A stretch of 64,000 nt of DNA, from contig NZ_BBLZ01000001.1 of assembly GCF_000971195.1 (NCBI RefSeq), positions 359,460 through 423,459 of the forward strand, given 5' to 3'. The position numbers and the translations under genes are program-made. Numbering within the stretch: the stretch's first letter is position 1; every line of letters starts with the position of its first letter. Origin of the DNA: Demequina soli. GTDB lineage: Bacteria > Actinomycetota > Actinomycetes > Actinomycetales > Demequinaceae. The notes under the pieces are model-generated. The model had not been told where the DNA came from and made no database searches. It saw only the letters and a list, made by a program, of their open reading frames with translations. This document shows, in pieces, positions 17,045 through 25,990 of the stretch.

Positions 17045-18418
17045 ATGCCTGTCACGCTCGACCGCGCCCGTATCAGCCAGCTGATCGAGGAGCAGACCGC
17101 GCTGCTCAACGAGCGCACCCAGAAGTCCAAGGCCATGTACGGCCACGCCTCGGAGCACCTCTCCGGCGGCGTCGCGTCCAGCTACCAGGGCCGCGACCCG
17201 TGGCCCATCTACATCGAGTCGGGTGCGGGCGACCGCATCACCGACGTCGACGGCAACGAGTACTACGACTTCCACAACGGCTACGGCTCGATGGTCCAGG
17301 GCCACGCGCACCCCGCTATCGGCGAGGCCATCGCGAAGCGCTACCCGCTCGGCACCCACTTCGGCTCGGCGACCGAGGACTGCGTGTTCGTCGCCGACGA
17401 GCTCGCGCGCCGCTGGGGCCTGCCGAAGTGGCGCTTCACCAACTCGGGCTCCGAGTCCACCATGGACGCCATCCGCATCGCTCGCGCCTACACGGGCCGC
17501 GACACGGTGATGAAGATCTTCGGCTCGTACCACGGCCACCACGACACCGTCATGGTGTCGATCGGCGTCGAGTACGACAAGATCGGCGACCGCGAGAACT
17601 ACGAGTCGCTGCCCTACGGCGGCGGCATCCCGCAGTCCGTGGTCGACATGACCGTCGCCGTGCCGTTCAACGACGCGGGCGCCATGGAGCGCCGCATCGA
17701 GCGCCTCGACGCCGAGGGTCGCAAGCCCGCGTGCGTCATCATGGAGGCCGCGATGATGAACCTCGGCGTGGTCCTGCCCGAGCCGGGCTACCTCGAGGCC
17801 GTGCGCGAGATCACCCGCAAGCACGGCATCGTGCTCATCTTCGACGAGGTCAAGACGGGCCTCGCGATCGCCGCGGGCGGCGCGACCGAGAAGTTCGGCG
17901 TCACGCCGGACATGGTCACGCTCGCCAAGGTGCTGGGCGGCGGCATGCCGTCGGGCGCGATCGGCGGCACCGCCGAGGTCATGTCCGTGGTCGAGGACCA
18001 CACGGTCTACCAGGTGGGCACCTACAACGGGAACCCGCTGTCGATGGCGGCCGCGAAGGCGTCGCTGCTCGAGGTGCTCACGCCGGAGGCGTACGACCGC
18101 CTCGCGGAGCTCAACGACAAGATCGTCGCCGGCTGCCAGGGCGTCATCGACAAGTACGACTTGCCCGGCTACGCGATCGGCATCGGCTCCAAGGGCTGCG
18201 TGACGTTCTCGACCGAGAAGATCGTGGACTACGAGACGTTCAAGGAGGCGCAGGACGCCGAGCTGTGCGACCTCGCGTGGCTGTGGAACATGAACCACGG
18301 CATCTTCATGACGCCGGGCCGCGAGGAGGAGTGGACGCTGTCGGTGGTCCACACCGACGCGTCGGTCGACGCCTACATCCGCGTGTTCGACGAGCTCGCG
18401 GCGGCGCTCACCGCCTGA
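17045..18418 (+). CDS. Class-III PLP aminotransferase, glutamate-1-semialdehyde-aminotransferase-like
   Basis: A 457-residue PLP enzyme. PLP Lys295 lies in MVTLAKVLGGGMPSGAIGG and Asp267 in VLIFDEVKTG. The ...HLSGGVASSY... start and TNSGSESTMDAIRIAR segment resemble the GSA aminotransferase/aspartate-aminotransferase-family group. It is unlikely to be the heme enzyme HemL, because it lies in a catabolic cluster and is divergent from the PuuB-like oxidase. It may remove or transfer an amino group from a polyamine-derived compound. GGAGGAG lies 3-9 bases before the ATG. A strong terminator follows. Confidence 0.8.
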   Translation: MPVTLDRARISQLIEEQTALLNERTQKSKAMYGHASEHLSGGVASSYQGRDPWPIYIESGAGDRITDVDGNEYYDFHNGYGSMVQGHAHPAIGEAIAKRYPLGTHFGSATEDCVFVADELARRWGLPKWRFTNSGSESTMDAIRIARAYTGRDTVMKIFGSYHGHHDTVMVSIGVEYDKIGDRENYESLPYGGGIPQSVVDMTVAVPFNDAGAMERRIERLDAEGRKPACVIMEAAMMNLGVVLPEPGYLEAVREITRKHGIVLIFDEVKTGLAIAAGGATEKFGVTPDMVTLAKVLGGGMPSGAIGGTAEVMSVVEDHTVYQVGTYNGNPLSMAAAKASLLEVLTPEAYDRLAELNDKIVAGCQGVIDKYDLPGYAIGIGSKGCVTFSTEKIVDYETFKEAQDAELCDLAWLWNMNHGIFMTPGREEEWTLSVVHTDASVDAYIRVFDELAAALTA

Positions 18419-18439
18419 GGCGTTCCGGCTTGACCGGTC

Positions 18440-18471
18440 GGAGGCCGGGTCCCCACGGGGGCCCGGCCTCC
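18440..18471 (+). terminator. Terminator of the aminotransferase gene
   Basis: A 15-base stem (GGAGGCCGGG... against ...CCCGGCCTCC) with a very short loop starts 22 bases after the stop at 18418. Confidence 0.75.
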
Positions 18472-18489
18472 GCCGTTCCAGGGGCGCAA

Positions 18490-18529
18490 CCGTGGAGGGC
18501 CGCCAGGACGTGATGGCGGCCCTCCACGG
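18490..18529 (-). terminator. Terminator of the rhamnosidase operon
   Basis: Perfect 16-bp arms (18490-18505 and 18514-18529) around an 8-base loop directly follow the GH78 stop codon at 18533. Confidence 0.85.
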
Positions 18530-18532
18530 AGA

Positions 18533-21292
18533 TCAGAGCTCCGCCAGCGCCTTGCCGATGATGTCGACCACGCCCGGCGGCATCACGAGCGCCTGCTTGC
18601 GGAAGGTGCCGCGCGGCCCCCATTGGACCGAACGCAGGAAATCGCTGGTGCCGTCCACTCCCAGAGCCGACACGAGCGCGCTGCGGATCGCGGCGTAGGC
18701 GACGTCGCTCCTGCGGATCTCGATCAAGGGCGTGTCGACGGTGAACCGCGTGCGCGTCAGCGAGGGCAGAGGGGCCGGCGCCATCCATTCGTGCGTGCCG
18801 GACCCGACGGTGACCACCTCATCCGATCCTGGCAGCGTCACCGATGCCGACGTGTTGGGCGGCACGGTGACCGTGACCCGCACCACCTCGCCCACCCGCT
18901 CCCAGCCGGCCGCGTGAACGCCGTACGCGGACTCGAAGGTGCTGTGCGCGCGCTCGAGGCCATCGAGGATCACGGGGCGTACCTCGATCGCGCTGTACCC
19001 CGGCTCGGCGGGCGCGAGTCCCGCGACGCGGCGGTGGAGCCAATCCGCGATGGCGCCGAGCGCATAGTGGTTGAATGACGTCATCTCGCCGGGGTTGACG
19101 GTGCCGTCCTCCAGCATCGAGTCCCAGCGTTCCCAGATGGTGGTCGCACCCATGGTGACGGGGTAGAGCCACGAGGGGTTCTCGTCGTTCAGCACGAGAC
19201 GCCCCGCCACATCGGCGTGCCCGGTGTCGGTGAGCGCGTCCGCGATGAGCGGCGTGCCCACGAACCCGGTGGAGATGCGGTAGCCCGCTCGCTCGACCAG
19301 CTCGGCCAATCGGTCGCCCATCGCCTGCCGGCGCGCGTCGTCGACCAGTCCGAAGCCGATCGCCACGGCATACGAGCTCTGAGCATCCGACATGAGGCGC
19401 CCAGACGGCGTCACGTACTCGCCGTGGAAGGCGTCACGGATCCGAGAGGCGAGGGCGCCGTAAGTCTCAGCCGTCGCATCGTCGCCCAGCACGCGAGCCG
19501 CCTCGGCGACCACCGCCGCCGACCTGTAGAAGTATGCGGTGGCGATCAGGTCGCGATCCGCCTTCGCCTCGACCGGGCGCTCGGGCGGCGCGGTCGGGTC
19601 GAGCCAATCGGCGAACTGGAAGTCGCCCTGCCACAAGAGCTTCTCGCCGGCGCGGCCAGCCATCCAGTCCACCCACAGTCGCATGCTGGCGAACTGGCGC
19701 GCGAGGGTGTCGCGGTCGCCGAACCGCTGGTAGAGCGTCCATGGGACCAGCGTCGCGGCGTCGCCCCACGCTGCCGTGCCGATCTCCGCCGACTCCAGGA
19801 TGTCCGGCACGACGAACGGCACGGAGCCGTCCTCGGTCTGCTCGATCGCAAGGTCCTCCAGCCACGACGACAGGAACGCGTCGGAGTCGTAGAGGAACGA
19901 TGCTGTGGGCGCGAAGACCTGGATGTCGCCGGTCCATCCGAGGCGCTCGTCGCGCTGCGGGCAGTCGGTGGGGATGGACAGGAAGTTGCCGCGCATGGAC
20001 CACACGACGTTCTCGTGGAGGCGGTCGAGCAGCGCGTGCGAGGACTCGAAGGTCCCGGTGCGGCGCATGTCCGAGCCGACCACGACCGCGGTGACGTCCG
20101 CGGGGTCGAGCTGGCCGGGCCAGCCGTCGAGCTGCGCGTAGCGGAAGCCGTGGAACGTGAAGCGCGGCTCCCAGACCTCCTCGCCGTCGCCGGCAAGCGT
20201 GTAGCGGTCGGTGGCGGCGGCACGGCGCAGGGTGCGCAGCGCGAGCTCGCCGTTCTCGAGCACCTCCGCGTGACGCAGCGTCACCGTCGCGCCGGCGGGG
20301 CCGCTCACGCGGATGCGCAGGTGGCCCACGAGGTTCTGCCCGAAGTCGAGCACGGTCGCACCGGACGGCGTCCGGATCATCTCGACCGGCGCGATCTCCT
20401 GCGTGGCGCGCACGGGCGGGCTGGTGCGCGGCACCGGCGCCGTCTTGACTGGGGACGATGCGGCGGGCACCCAGGCGGTCGGGTTCCCCTTGCGCGCGTC
20501 GACGTGCTCGCCCGCGTAGATGCCCGAGGCGATGACGGGGCCCTCGTCGGTCACCTCCCACGTGCCGTCGGTGACGACCTCCTCGACGGTGCCGTCCGCG
20601 TACACGAGGGTCAGGACCGCCGAGAAACGTGGCTGGTCGGAGCCGTACATGCACTTCTCGAGCCCGCCCCACCCGTACTTCTCCGCGAACCAGCCGGCCG
20701 CGAGGTCGACGGTCAAGGTCCTGGCGCCGTCCGGCAGGAGGGCGGTGACGTCGGTCGCGGCGTAGGTGTCGCGCTCGCCGTACGCGGTCCAGCCAGGCTT
20801 GAGCCGCTCGTCGTCGACGGCGACACCGTCGACGTAGGCCTGGTAGACGCCATGCGCGGTCGCATGCAGCATCGCGGACACCAGGCCCTCGCGCACGTCG
20901 ACGGTGCGGCGCAGGCGCACGGGGCACTGCTCGGCGCGCGGACCCGGGTGTGCGATCCACGTGGCGGGCCAGCCATCGCGGACTCCGCACCCGACGGTGA
21001 CAGGCTCGCTCCAGGGCGACCAGCCCGACTCCGTCGAGCGCACGCGGACCTCGAGCGTCCCGGCATCGTTCGCCTCGAGCGGGCTGAACGGCCACGGCAC
21101 CTGCGCCGATGCGGGCCCGACCAGCTCGCGGATGAGCGAGCCGCGGGAGGACACCCAGCGGACCTCGGCGGCGCCTTGGATCCAGCCGGCGGCACCGGTG
21201 CTGGTCGCCCAGGACAGGCGTGGCGTGCGCGTCATGACGATGTCGCCGAACTGTGCCGACTCGACGCGGACACGGACGGTGGTGGAGGCCAC
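18533..21292 (-). CDS. GH78 alpha-L-rhamnosidase
   Basis: A 919-residue glycoside hydrolase without a signal peptide, so probably intracellular. An N-terminal beta-sandwich region is followed by the (alpha/alpha)6 catalytic domain with the GH78 motif DCPQRDERLGWTGDIQVFAP, then a C-terminal beta domain (PNTSASVTLPGSDEV). It removes terminal alpha-L-rhamnose from oligosaccharides brought in by the adjacent ABC importer. The GTG at 21292 has AAGGGG five bases upstream; an alternative GTG at 21298 would overlap the permease stop. Last gene of binding protein-permease-permease-GH78. The long in-frame extension further upstream is antisense-like and was not used. Confidence 0.9.
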   Translation of the reverse strand: MASTTVRVRVESAQFGDIVMTRTPRLSWATSTGAAGWIQGAAEVRWVSSRGSLIRELVGPASAQVPWPFSPLEANDAGTLEVRVRSTESGWSPWSEPVTVGCGVRDGWPATWIAHPGPRAEQCPVRLRRTVDVREGLVSAMLHATAHGVYQAYVDGVAVDDERLKPGWTAYGERDTYAATDVTALLPDGARTLTVDLAAGWFAEKYGWGGLEKCMYGSDQPRFSAVLTLVYADGTVEEVVTDGTWEVTDEGPVIASGIYAGEHVDARKGNPTAWVPAASSPVKTAPVPRTSPPVRATQEIAPVEMIRTPSGATVLDFGQNLVGHLRIRVSGPAGATVTLRHAEVLENGELALRTLRRAAATDRYTLAGDGEEVWEPRFTFHGFRYAQLDGWPGQLDPADVTAVVVGSDMRRTGTFESSHALLDRLHENVVWSMRGNFLSIPTDCPQRDERLGWTGDIQVFAPTASFLYDSDAFLSSWLEDLAIEQTEDGSVPFVVPDILESAEIGTAAWGDAATLVPWTLYQRFGDRDTLARQFASMRLWVDWMAGRAGEKLLWQGDFQFADWLDPTAPPERPVEAKADRDLIATAYFYRSAAVVAEAARVLGDDATAETYGALASRIRDAFHGEYVTPSGRLMSDAQSSYAVAIGFGLVDDARRQAMGDRLAELVERAGYRISTGFVGTPLIADALTDTGHADVAGRLVLNDENPSWLYPVTMGATTIWERWDSMLEDGTVNPGEMTSFNHYALGAIADWLHRRVAGLAPAEPGYSAIEVRPVILDGLERAHSTFESAYGVHAAGWERVGEVVRVTVTVPPNTSASVTLPGSDEVVTVGSGTHEWMAPAPLPSLTRTRFTVDTPLIEIRRSDVAYAAIRSALVSALGVDGTSDFLRSVQWGPRGTFRKQALVMPPGVVDIIGKALAEL

Positions 21293-21294
21293 GG

Positions 21295-22149
21295 TCACCC
21301 CTTGACTGCGCCGGAGGTCATTCCGGCGACGATCTGACGGTTGAAGAAGATGTACATGATGAGCATCGGGACGGTGATCAGGAGGATGTCCATGAACAGG
21401 AGGTTCCACGACGTCGAGAACTGCCCCTGGAAGTTGTAGAGGGTGACCTGGACGGTCGCGCCCTTGTCTCCGGGCAGGAAGTACAGCGGGTTCTGAAAGT
21501 CGTTGAACACTGTGACGGACTGCACCACGATCACGGTGACGATCACCGAACGCAGCAGTGGGAAGATCACCTTGAAGAAGAGCCGCACGGGCCCGGCACC
21601 GTCCATGGTGGCCGCCTCGTCCAGCTCGCGCGGGATGGTGGAGACGAAGGCGCGGAACATGAGGATGCAGAACGCCATCCCGAACGCGACCTCGATGAGG
21701 ATCAGGCCGTGGAGCGTCTTGTAGATCCCGAGGCCCTGCATGACCCAGATGGTGGGCACCACGGCCGGCGGGACGATGAGGCCCGCGAGCACGAGGAAGT
21801 TGATGAGCGGGTTCCAGCGGCTCTTGCGGCGCTGGAGGACGTAGCCCACCATCGCCGACACCACGACCATGATGGTGACCGACCCGACTGTGAGGATGGT
21901 CGAGTTGATGAACGCGGTGATGAGGATGTAGTCGCGCGACTGCACCACCTCGACCAGATTCTCGACGAACGCCCATTCCGTGGGCCACGAGAACTCGAGC
22001 AGGGACGCCTCGGCGCGGGTCTTGGACGCCGTCACGAAGATGAAGGCGAACGGCACCAGGAAGACGACCGCGGTGACGATGATGCCGGCGAGGCCGCCAA
22101 GGCGGGAGTAGGTGCGGTTGAGCTTCGACGTCTGAACAGCGGTGCTCAC
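21295..22149 (-). CDS. Carbohydrate ABC transporter permease, MalG type
   Basis: A 284-residue inner-membrane permease with about six transmembrane segments. The cytoplasmic EAA loop (ELDEAATMDGAGPVRLFFKVIFPLL) docks the ATPase. GTG start with a strong AAGGAGG seven bases before it; it overlaps the preceding permease stop by four bases. With the MalF-type partner and lipoprotein it would import a rhamnose-containing oligosaccharide. No ATPase gene is in the cluster, so a shared MsmK/MsiK-type ATPase encoded elsewhere is expected. Confidence 0.92.
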   Translation of the reverse strand: MSTAVQTSKLNRTYSRLGGLAGIIVTAVVFLVPFAFIFVTASKTRAEASLLEFSWPTEWAFVENLVEVVQSRDYILITAFINSTILTVGSVTIMVVVSAMVGYVLQRRKSRWNPLINFLVLAGLIVPPAVVPTIWVMQGLGIYKTLHGLILIEVAFGMAFCILMFRAFVSTIPRELDEAATMDGAGPVRLFFKVIFPLLRSVIVTVIVVQSVTVFNDFQNPLYFLPGDKGATVQVTLYNFQGQFSTSWNLLFMDILLITVPMLIMYIFFNRQIVAGMTSGAVKG

Positions 22150-23078
22150 TGGTCGACCTCCTTGCGGTTGAGGAACCAGAAGAGCGGGATGATGATCGCC
22201 GCCACGAGGACGAAGAGGACCACGTTGCCGGCGGTGGAGAGACCATAGAAGCCCGCCTGATACTGCTTGTAGACCACGGACGCGAGCACGTCCGAGCTGA
22301 ATCCGGGACCGCCCTTCGTCATGGTCCAGATGAGATCGAAGGACCTCAGGCCGCCGATGAGCGACAGGATGATCACGGTGGTGGTCGCCGGACGCATGAG
22401 CGGAAGGGTCACGTGCCAGAAGCGGTGCCAGGCGTTCGCGCCATCGACCTTCGCGGCCTCGAAGTACTCCTGGGGGATCGCGACGATTCCGGCGATGTAG
22501 ATCAGCGTGGCGAGGCCGACGCCGCGCCACACGTCGACGAAGGCGACGGAGAAGAGCGCAAGGTCGGGATCGGTGAGCCAGCCCGGCCCCTCGACACCGA
22601 AGACGGCGAGGACCTTGTTGATGAGGCCATCGAACGGGTCCATGAGCACGGAGAACGTCACGCCGACGCCCACCGCGGACACCAGCACGGGGAAGAAGAC
22701 CACGCTGCGCAGATACCCGCGCGCGATGATCTGGCTCGACAGGAACACCGCGAGCAGCAGGCCGAGCACGACCTTCGCCCCCGACGTGAACGTCGCGTAG
22801 AAGAGCGTGTTGAGCAGGCTCTCGAACAGATACGGCTCGGCGAAGAACGTCTTGAAGTTCTCGAGTCCGATGAACTCGGAGTCGAAGATGGTCCAGCGCG
22901 TCAGTGCGAAGTAGAACGAGGCGAACGTCGGGATGACGAAGAGCGCGCCGTAGATCACGCCGGCCGGCGCGTAGAACCACATCGGGTAGGTGCTGCGCTT
23001 GCGGGCCTTCCGGGTGCGGTCCGGCGCGTCGATCGAGGCAGGGGCTTCCTGCGTGCGTGCGTGAAGTGTGTCAGTCAT
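22146..23078 (-). CDS. Carbohydrate ABC transporter permease, MalF type
   Basis: A 310-residue permease. A basic N-terminus (RTRKARKRS) precedes six hydrophobic segments, and the EAA loop reads EYFEAAKVDGANAWHRFWHVTLPLM. It forms the heterodimeric channel with the next gene, to which it is translationally coupled. The start at 23078 is the first Met before the conserved region. A strong hairpin lies between the binding-protein stop and this gene, which usually lets the binding protein accumulate in excess. Confidence 0.92.
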   Translation of the reverse strand: MTDTLHARTQEAPASIDAPDRTRKARKRSTYPMWFYAPAGVIYGALFVIPTFASFYFALTRWTIFDSEFIGLENFKTFFAEPYLFESLLNTLFYATFTSGAKVVLGLLLAVFLSSQIIARGYLRSVVFFPVLVSAVGVGVTFSVLMDPFDGLINKVLAVFGVEGPGWLTDPDLALFSVAFVDVWRGVGLATLIYIAGIVAIPQEYFEAAKVDGANAWHRFWHVTLPLMRPATTTVIILSLIGGLRSFDLIWTMTKGGPGFSSDVLASVVYKQYQAGFYGLSTAGNVVLFVLVAAIIIPLFWFLNRKEVDQ

Positions 23079-23095
23079 GAGAGGGCTCCGCTCGC

Positions 23096-23129
23096 CCTCC
23101 GGGCCCCGGCCGTGGCCGGGACCCGGAGG
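23096..23129 (-). terminator. Intercistronic hairpin after the solute-binding-protein gene
   Basis: Sixteen-base arms with one mismatch around a two-base loop lie in the 76-bp gap between binding-protein and permease genes. It probably acts as a partial terminator or 3' stability element rather than the operon end. Confidence 0.65.
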
Positions 23130-23154
23130 TGTGCTGATGGGTGTGGCGTGGGGC

Positions 23155-24492
23155 TTACCAGCCCTCGAGGCCCAGCTGCTGAGCCTGCTTCTTGACGTCC
23201 TCGTCGTAGAGGGCCGCGCCGTCCTGAGCGGAGCGGATCCCGGAGCCGACCTCGACCATGATGTTCTCGAGGGCAGGGCCCTTGACCGGCGAAAGGAACT
23301 CGAGCGCGGGGCCGGTGTTGCCCGCGTCGAAGTAGGGGAGCATGTCCGCGACCATCTGCGGAACGTCGTCCGGCAGGGTGCAGCCGTCCACGAAGTACGG
23401 ACCCTGTGCGCCCACGGCCTCGGTCTGGACCTCGCACGCCTCGGGGGTGGCGACCCAGTTGAGGAAGTCCTTGGCTGCGTCGGAATGCTCGCTCGTCGCG
23501 GGGATGTAGTAACCGGGCGAGAGCCAGGTGGTAAGCGGGCTGTCACCCGAGCTGCCGGGGATGGCGAACAGGCCGACGTCGTTGAGGTTGTCGGGGTTGT
23601 TGGCCTGGAGCTCGGAGAAGGCGAACGTCAGCATCGGGTAGTGCGCACCCTCGCCCGTCGCGACCATGCGCATGCCGTCTGCCAGGCTCGCGGACGCGAA
23701 GTCCTTGTTGAGGTAGCCGGCGTCGGCGACGTCCTGGAGGTGCTGGAAGCCGTCGATGGCGGGCGAGCCGTCGGCGTACTTCGCCTCGTTCGCGGTGTAC
23801 TTGTCGGCCCACTCCGGGTCCGCTGCGAGAACATTGGCGAAGTCGCCCAGCACGAACAGCTGCGACGTCCAGGTCTCGCCATAAGTCTGGACGACAGGTG
23901 CGGCGTCGGACTTCTCGGCGATCGCCGCGTTGTTGGCCATGAACTCGTCCCACGTGGTCGGGACCTCGAGGCCCAGCTCCTCGTACAGCGGGATGTTGTA
24001 CAGGATGCCGCCGCCCATCGCTGTACCTGCGGGAATGCCGTAGACCCCGCCGTCGGCGGTGACGCCGGCCTTGAAGGTGTCGGAGACGGCCGCCATGTTC
24101 GCGATGTCGTCGAGCGGGAGCAGCGTCTGCGACGGTGCGAGCGCCTGGAAGAGCGAGCCGGTGTTGTAGACGAAGAGGTCCGCCATGTCACCGGTCTGCA
24201 GACGGGTCTTAACGATGTTGTCGCCCTCGGTGCCGCCCGGTCGCTGCTCGATCTCGAAGGTCACGTTCGGGTGCGCCTCGGTGTACGCCGCGGTCAGGGC
24301 TTCGGCGATGCCGACGGTGACCTCCGCGTTGTCGACCAGGAAAGACAGCTCGACAGGCTCAGCGGAGCCGTCGCTGCCAGCAGAGCCGCTCGATGACGGC
24401 GAGCTGCCGGTCGAGCATGCGGCGAGCCCGAGCGCGGAGGCCGCGAGCAGGGCGGGCACAGCGAAGGTGCGCCCGTGAAGAGTGAAAGGCAT
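23155..24492 (-). CDS. Extracellular solute-binding lipoprotein (carbohydrate ABC importer)
   Basis: A 445-residue lipoprotein. The signal peptide ends in LAAC (Cys26), followed by a Ser/Gly-rich linker and a family-1 solute-binding fold (PVELSFLVDNAEVTVG..., GGVYGIPAGTAMGGGILYN). It captures an oligosaccharide outside the cell for the two downstream permeases; the neighbouring GH78 suggests a rhamnose-containing ligand. AAGGAGGAGG precedes the ATG. A LacI-type operator overlaps its -10 element. The coding region has more A/T-ending codons than its neighbours and lacks the abundant 10-mer, a possible sign of later acquisition. Confidence 0.93.
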   Translation of the reverse strand: MPFTLHGRTFAVPALLAASALGLAACSTGSSPSSSGSAGSDGSAEPVELSFLVDNAEVTVGIAEALTAAYTEAHPNVTFEIEQRPGGTEGDNIVKTRLQTGDMADLFVYNTGSLFQALAPSQTLLPLDDIANMAAVSDTFKAGVTADGGVYGIPAGTAMGGGILYNIPLYEELGLEVPTTWDEFMANNAAIAEKSDAAPVVQTYGETWTSQLFVLGDFANVLAADPEWADKYTANEAKYADGSPAIDGFQHLQDVADAGYLNKDFASASLADGMRMVATGEGAHYPMLTFAFSELQANNPDNLNDVGLFAIPGSSGDSPLTTWLSPGYYIPATSEHSDAAKDFLNWVATPEACEVQTEAVGAQGPYFVDGCTLPDDVPQMVADMLPYFDAGNTGPALEFLSPVKGPALENIMVEVGSGIRSAQDGAALYDEDVKKQAQQLGLEGW

Positions 24493-24536
24493 CGTTGTCC
24501 TCCTCCTTGGTCAGCGAGGCCCCAATGCCTTGCCGA

Positions 24537-24548
24537 TGAACGGATTCA
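24537..24548. promoter_or_regulatory. LacI-type operator at the ABC operon promoter
   Basis: TGAACGGATTCA (minus strand TGAATCCGTTCA) shares the TGAA-N2-CGTTCA core with the operator before the adjacent lacI gene. It lies just downstream of a TATGAT -10 element and 45 bp before the binding-protein start. Confidence 0.6.
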
Positions 24549-24554
24549 ATCATA
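24549..24554 (-). promoter_or_regulatory. -10 element of the rhamnoside ABC operon
   Basis: TATGAT on the minus strand, adjacent to the LacI-type operator. The -35 is weak, which would fit an activator or a simple derepression promoter. Confidence 0.45.
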
Positions 24555-24575
24555 AGTCATGCGGGTTTGGCCAGC

Positions 24576-24593
24576 CTGAATGTAACGGTTCAG
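24576..24593. promoter_or_regulatory. Second palindrome upstream of the ABC operon
   Basis: CTGAATGTAACGGTTCAG has CTGAA/TTCAG ends around a TGTAACGG centre, again LacI-family-like. It lies 39 bp upstream of the first operator, four helical turns away, so cooperative binding is possible. Confidence 0.4.
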
Positions 24594-24642
24594 CATCGCG
24601 TCACCGTCACGAGGCCGCCTCGGTGCGCCGTCCAGCCGTCGG

Positions 24643-24670
24643 CCGCCTCGCAGGTGCGCCCGCGAGGCGG
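24643..24670 (-). terminator. Terminator of the lacI-family gene
   Basis: Perfect 9-bp arms around a 10-base loop, starting 44 bases after the regulator stop. Confidence 0.55.
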
Positions 24671-24713
24671 GACACGACGCCCGGCACATGGCAGTGCCCG
24701 CTCGCAGTCGGCG

Positions 24714-25730
24714 CTAGCGCGCAGCGCCGCTGCTGGCTCGCACCGTCAGCTCCGGGGCGAGTCGATACTGCTGGTGCACGTGCGGTGCATCGGCGGTCGC
24801 CCTCTCCTCGTCGAGCAGGAGCCTGAGCGCCTCGGTCGCGATGGTCGTGCGAGGCTGGGCGATCGACGTCAGCGCCACGCTCGCGGTCTTCGCATAGTCG
24901 ATGTCGTCGTACCCCACGAGCGCAACATCGCCGGGCACGTCGATGCCGGCGCCCTGGAACTCCGCGAGGATCCCTAGTGCGACAAGGTCGTTGGCGGCGA
25001 AGATGCCGTCGGGCCGGTCACGGGCGTCGAGCGCCGCGATACGACTGCCGACGGCGCGCCCCTGATCCACCGTCAGGTCCGGCACCTCGAAGACGCTCAA
25101 CAAGGCGCCGGGCGCCTCGTCGACCGCGCGAGAGACCCCCGCAAGGCGATCTGTGACCTGCGTGATCGGCCCACCCACGAACGCGAGCCGACGCCGGCCC
25201 CGCTCGAGCAGGTGGGAGGCGGCGAGGTATCCGCCGGCCGTACCGTCGAGCGAGACGGAGCAGAACTGCTCGGCCCCCGCATGCTCATCGAGCAGGACGA
25301 TCGGCATCCCGCGTCGCTGCGCCGCCACCAAGCCCGGCGTCACTCCATGGACGGGCGCGACGATGAGGCCGCGCGCACGCGACTCCTCGAACATGGTCAA
25401 CAGCCGCGCCTCGAGTTCGGGGTCCTGATCGCTGCTCGCGATCACCAACGGCGAGCCCTCCGGCTGCGCGAGCTCCTGCACGACATGAGCGACATCCGCG
25501 AAGAAAGGATTGCCCACGTTGAGCACGAGCATGCCGATCGTGTCGGATCTCCCGCCGCGAAGCTGCCTCGCATGGGAGTTCGGCACGAAGCCCAGCTCAC
25601 CGATCGCGCGCTGCACGCGCGCGACGTTCTCCGGGCTCACCGTCGAGAGGCCGTTGACGACGTTCGACACGGTGCCCATGGACACGCCCGCGCGCTCCGC
25701 CACCTCACGGACGCCGACTTTGCGACCCAT
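24714..25730 (-). CDS. LacI-family repressor of the rhamnoside cluster
   Basis: A 338-residue regulator. Residues 5-50 form the LacI helix-turn-helix and hinge (VREVAERAGVSMGTVSNVVNG). The remainder is a periplasmic-binding-like ligand domain (IGMLVLNVGNPFFADVAHVV; DGIFAANDLVALGIL). GGGGAGGGG precedes the ATG at 25730. It lies directly upstream of the ABC/GH78 operon, and both carry a TGAA-N2-CGTTCA operator, so it likely represses itself and the operon until the imported sugar or a derivative binds. Confidence 0.92.
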   Translation of the reverse strand: MGRKVGVREVAERAGVSMGTVSNVVNGLSTVSPENVARVQRAIGELGFVPNSHARQLRGGRSDTIGMLVLNVGNPFFADVAHVVQELAQPEGSPLVIASSDQDPELEARLLTMFEESRARGLIVAPVHGVTPGLVAAQRRGMPIVLLDEHAGAEQFCSVSLDGTAGGYLAASHLLERGRRRLAFVGGPITQVTDRLAGVSRAVDEAPGALLSVFEVPDLTVDQGRAVGSRIAALDARDRPDGIFAANDLVALGILAEFQGAGIDVPGDVALVGYDDIDYAKTASVALTSIAQPRTTIATEALRLLLDEERATADAPHVHQQYRLAPELTVRASSGAAR

Positions 25731-25842
25731 CAGCCCCTCCCCAATCCGCAGCACTGCACGAGGTCCCGCCGTGCGTGTGCCGTCGACATCGACGGCAACG
25801 GTGGGACAAGCCCGGCTCAGGACGTGCACGATGCTACACGGA

Positions 25843-25860
25843 GAATGAACGCTTTCATTC
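25843..25860. promoter_or_regulatory. LacI-type operator before the lacI-family gene
   Basis: GAATGAACGCTTTCATTC is an inverted repeat with GAATGAA/TTCATTC arms and the TGAAAGCGTTCA core on the minus strand. It lies 113 bp before the regulator start and probably mediates autorepression. Confidence 0.6.
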
Positions 25861-25990
25861 AAACCCGGACCTCCGTGTCGAACGTGCGCGTTCGCCATGG
25901 ATGAAGCCGGCGCCGCGCAGGCGCACGCGCGGGATCGGCGCCAATGCGAAACTTCGGCCGACCGCCCGGCCGGCCGGCCCGCGCATCGTC

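Noticed and set aside
17045-18418. Calling the class-III aminotransferase HemL (glutamate-1-semialdehyde mutase)
   Set aside because: The context is amine catabolism, and no other heme-pathway genes are nearby.
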